Virus record (IMG/VR): IMGVR_UViG_3300000325_000268
Span: 1-31,802 of that record
Reading direction: 5' to 3' (one strand)
From: a virus
DNA: 31,802 nt
In this document: one piece after another, positions 29,895 through 31,802 of the stretch
Numbering within the stretch: the first letter of the stretch is position 1
Layout: every line of letters begins with the position of its first letter
Translations under genes and position numbers: made by a program
Notes under the pieces: generated by a model
Databases searched by the model: none
Told to the model about the DNA's origin: nothing
What the model saw: only the letters and a program-made list of their open reading frames with translations

Positions 29895-30389
29895 TTAATC
29901 TCCGATGTACTCATGTGAATAACAAACCCTCATAGACAAAGACTCCTTGACCATGTTATTATAGTTAGTTTTCCTACTGAGGTTGTCCGGTCTTGCCTTG
30001 CCATTTTTACTCGTCGGTCGCCATAGCTCGTTCTTGTTTCTGTATTCCCCCAGCTTGATATTAGCGGTTTTTGAAAAGAACCGTTTGTCCTCTAGTCTCA
30101 ATATCTTGCCAATACATTCAGACATTCTATTTCCTATACCCATCCCCTGATAGTCAGATAGAACGACCAACCTATGTTCACGCCAAGCCCTTTTTAGTGA
30201 CCCACTTGGCATAGCCAAGACAGAATTGAAAGCCACGGGATTCTCCCACAAGTAGGCTACCCAACATCGTGCCGCCTTGTTCATCGACTCTGCTAAATAG
30301 TGGTGCTTCTTAAAGATTTTCCAATAGGTTTCTTTAAGCTCTTTTGGGACTTCGTATACTTCTAGTTCTATGGTTGGTCTTTTGAACAT
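29895..30389 (-). CDS. GNAT-fold protein paired with an ABC ATPase
   Basis: 164 residues; ATG overlaps the ATPase stop (TAATG). HRLVVLSDYQGMGIGNRMSE is the acetyl-CoA-binding GNAT motif (QxxGxG), preceded by a strand AFNSVLAMPSG. The early part KKHHYLAESMNKAARCWVAY and the later ELWRPTSKNGKARPD are unlike ordinary acetyltransferases. They recall the acetyltransferase half of the ABC-ATPase-plus-acetyltransferase proteins (COG2401-type) and Mom-like DNA-modifying GNAT folds. What it modifies is unknown; the paired ATPase argues for a dedicated two-part machine. Confidence 0.7.
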   Translation of the reverse strand: MFKRPTIELEVYEVPKELKETYWKIFKKHHYLAESMNKAARCWVAYLWENPVAFNSVLAMPSGSLKRAWREHRLVVLSDYQGMGIGNRMSECIGKILRLEDKRFFSKTANIKLGEYRNKNELWRPTSKNGKARPDNLSRKTNYNNMVKESLSMRVCYSHEYIGD

Positions 30390-31027
30390 TAGTAAATCTC
30401 TATTCTCGCCGCTTTTTTCATCAGTATCCTTGGGTCGGTATTGTCGAAACGCTGACCGCTATCGCAGTCAAACACCCAGTCGGGTTCTACCCAGTCAATA
30501 ATGTCTTTGTGACAAGAGGCCAGAACCACGTTCTTTATGTCTTTTCTTCTTATGTATTTACTGAGTGCCACAGATAAGCTCTTTGCTGTTTCCCTGTTTA
30601 CTTCAGAGGTGAACTCGTCTAGCACCATGTGGTCGTCGAGGAGTCTGGCTATCGCTGCACGATATTTTTCTCCATTGCTGAGAACATGGTACGGTTTGCA
30701 CATGGTAGGAACCGAAGCCACACCACAAGCAAACAGTCTCTCTACAGCTTCCGCTGGACTACTAAAATGTGAAACTATAGCCTTGTCTGCACTCCACTCA
30801 GGACTCGGTCTGCAAACGTGACCGTCTGTTGTGGAAAAATAACTCTTTAGAATTTGGCTTTTACCGCTTCCACTAGCACCGACAATCATCCCTATGTTAT
30901 ACGAATCTGATTCTGGTTGCTCAAACTCTGGAATGTCGGTGGTGATCGTTCCATCGAACTCTAAATCAAATGCTTGAGCGACAAAGTCGGTAAACTCATC
31001 TGGCTCTACGCTAGTGCTTATTTTCAT
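30389..31027 (-). CDS. Soluble ABC-type ATPase
   Basis: 212 residues. Walker A MIVGASGSGKSQ, ABC signature VLSNGEKYRAAIARLL, Walker B HMVLDEFTSEVN, and H-loop ASCHKDI give a complete nucleotide-binding domain. No membrane segment and no transporter gene nearby, so it is not a transporter. ABC ATPases of this kind are paired with or fused to a GNAT domain in some phages and prokaryotes. Here the partner gene overlaps its stop. Its job is presumably to power or gate the GNAT partner on nucleic acid. Confidence 0.82.
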   Translation of the reverse strand: MKISTSVEPDEFTDFVAQAFDLEFDGTITTDIPEFEQPESDSYNIGMIVGASGSGKSQILKSYFSTTDGHVCRPSPEWSADKAIVSHFSSPAEAVERLFACGVASVPTMCKPYHVLSNGEKYRAAIARLLDDHMVLDEFTSEVNRETAKSLSVALSKYIRRKDIKNVVLASCHKDIIDWVEPDWVFDCDSGQRFDNTDPRILMKKAARIEIY

Positions 31028-31044
31028 AACAACGCTTCCTATGA

Positions 31045-31140
31045 CTAACTAAAATTTCCAATGTAAAGACCCATAAGCAAACTAATCCCAAGAAGAAATC
31101 CCAACAGGAAATCTTTCACCACTAAGTTCATGTTCTTCAT
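31045..31140 (-). CDS. Tiny single-TM ORF
   Basis: 31 residues, ATG 31140 with GGGGG about 9 nt upstream. Basic start (MKNMNLVVKD), then one hydrophobic helix FLLGFLLGISLLMGLYIG. It lies 44 nt downstream of promoter P4, at the front of the ABC/GNAT unit. Small size, but the spacing to the promoter is good. Confidence 0.45.
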   Translation of the reverse strand: MKNMNLVVKDFLLGFLLGISLLMGLYIGNFS

Positions 31141-31183
31141 ACCCAACTACCCCCTATTAATATTGTTTTATTTGTCCTACTAT

Positions 31184-31212
31184 ATTATAGCATACCGAGA
31201 TGAAAATGTCAA
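31184..31212 (-). promoter_or_regulatory. Consensus sigma-70 promoter (P4)
   Basis: On the minus strand: TTGACA, 17 nt, TATAAT. The spacer begins TTTTCAT and ends ATGC, like P2. It drives the tiny ORF and the ABC ATPase, GNAT, HAD, M19 unit. Confidence 0.9.
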
Positions 31213-31601
31213 GCTAAAAATCCAAATTTATTTTAGGCGTACCGACCCCATTTATACCTGTATAGAACTCTTTATTTCCCCCCGAGTCATCATTATTTTT
31301 GGGAAGGATTTAATTCTTTTTGGTATATGGTAGCGGTTGTAGGCAGTATGGTCTTTAGTGCTAACAGATTCTCTTGGGCTAGTTTCGTTATTCGACCTAT
31401 ACAGGACTCGGTTGAAATGGTTGTTCAGAGCCGAGGTTTTTATTTTTTGCCATACTCTGGAGTGGTCGTACACTCTCTCATAACCTACAAACTGCAATGG
31501 ACTAAGGTGAGGCTTCAGCCCAATTATTCACTTTATACAATTATTTGTGCAGCCTTGAATACTATGCTACTATTATTCAATATTTTTAGTGTAATGTTCA
31601 G
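31213..31601 (-). other. Stretch without a convincing gene
   Basis: About 390 nt between the tRNA-Arg 3' end and promoter P4. The longest minus-strand frame, 31252-31497 (81 codons), begins only with TTG and has no ribosome site. The RNA could fold locally: CTCGG...CCGAG and GGCTGAAGCC hairpins. No T-run terminator follows the tRNA. It may be a decayed gene, a leader, or an uncharacterised RNA. Confidence 0.4.
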
Positions 31602-31673
31602 TAGCTCCACGAGGAATCGAACCCCGAACTAGGGTTTAGAAGACCCTTGTTATATCCTTTTAACTATGAAGCC
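31602..31673 (-). tRNA. tRNA-Arg (anticodon UCU)
   Basis: 72 nt cloverleaf on the minus strand. Acceptor GGCTTCA/TGGAGCT, D-arm GTTA/TAAC, anticodon stem AGGGT/ACCCT with loop CTTCTAA (anticodon TCT), variable loop AGTT, T-arm CGGGG/CCTCG with loop TTCGATT, and discriminator A. CCA is not encoded. It reads AGA codons, which the AT-leaning genes here use. It starts only a few nt after the predicted start of promoter P5. Confidence 0.92.
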
Positions 31674-31683
31674 ATACGTTTAT

Positions 31684-31711
31684 ATTATAGCACTGGTATC
31701 GTCATTGTCAA
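31684..31711 (-). promoter_or_regulatory. Sigma-70 promoter (P5) for tRNA-Arg
   Basis: On the minus strand: TTGACA, 16 nt, TATAAT. The predicted start lies about 4 nt before the tRNA, so the tRNA is transcribed with almost no leader. Confidence 0.85.
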
Positions 31712-31802
31712 TGAGAAAACTTTAGAAATACCAAAAAAATATAAGATGGTGTTTTTATAGATCGGCGTGATTTGGGTGAGACAACCCCTGTGTGCCTTTA
31801 TT

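Noticed and set aside
31252-31497. 81-codon frame starting with TTG
   Set aside because: No ribosome site or family signal. Kept only as part of an unexplained stretch.
1-31802. CRISPR array, insertion sequence or integrase/attachment site
   Set aside because: No regularly spaced direct repeats, no transposase motifs, and no integrase or duplicated tRNA end were seen.

Overview
The window reads as part of the genome of a large tailed bacteriophage with a T4-like replication and nucleotide toolkit. Every gene I can support is on the minus strand, so transcription runs from high to low coordinates. Genes are packed tightly, with many stop/start overlaps (ATGA, GTGA, TAATG, TAGTG). Two paralogous DUF1501 proteins with twin-arginine leaders (1-599 and 1985-3232) belong to a family that is very abundant in Planctomycetota. 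A planctomycete host is therefore my best guess, by inference only. No capsid, portal or tail gene is recognisable here, although the protein at 17680-18342 has a structural-type composition.

Layout in the direction of transcription. (a) 31802-31045: a consensus promoter almost abutting a tRNA-Arg(UCU), about 390 nt without a convincing gene, a second consensus promoter and a tiny membrane ORF. (b) 31027-27833: an ABC-type ATPase and GNAT protein pair, a HAD phosphatase, a peptidase M19 (membrane dipeptidase) homologue and a coiled-coil/TM protein. (c) 27791-22373: a consensus promoter, then a holin-like protein, a eukaryotic-type phosphomannomutase, a zinc-finger protein, a complete tmRNA (tag AEPSFAIAA), small conserved phage proteins, a PD-(D/E)XK nuclease, a zinc-ribbon/mannose-6-phosphate-isomerase-type cupin, a cytidylyltransferase-fold enzyme, an SNase-like nuclease and dCMP deaminase. 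(d) 22360-21318: promoter, coiled-coil protein, conserved phage protein, SSB, strong terminator. (e) 21255-16714: promoter, TM/RuvA-C-like protein, glycosyltransferase, unknowns, a late-type sigma factor, an Ala/Gly/Ser/Thr-rich protein with its own terminator, a PAS-domain membrane protein and a two-TM protein ending at another terminator. (f) 16713-3253: a structured leader with a further terminator-like hairpin, then nrdA, an HNH endonuclease, nrdB, phoH, a FmdB-like zinc ribbon, several unknowns, a UvsX/RecA recombinase, a small PD-(D/E)XK-like protein, DnaB helicase, a small membrane protein, a DnaG-like primase, dNMP kinase and a Cas4/AddB-like Fe-S nuclease. (g) 3232-1: two DUF1501 genes around small secreted or membrane proteins.

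Taken together, ribonucleotide reductase, dNMP kinase and dCMP deaminase would supply nucleotides. Helicase, primase, SSB, UvsX and several nucleases would replicate and recombine the DNA, and the small sigma factor would switch transcription late. The phosphomannomutase, PMI-type cupin, nucleotidyltransferase and glycosyltransferase suggest phage-directed sugar-nucleotide metabolism. The tmRNA and tRNA-Arg suggest the phage manages translation. The exported DUF1501 proteins, the M19 peptidase and the ABC/GNAT pair are the most unusual accessory functions. All functional calls rest on motif recognition by eye; no searches were run.
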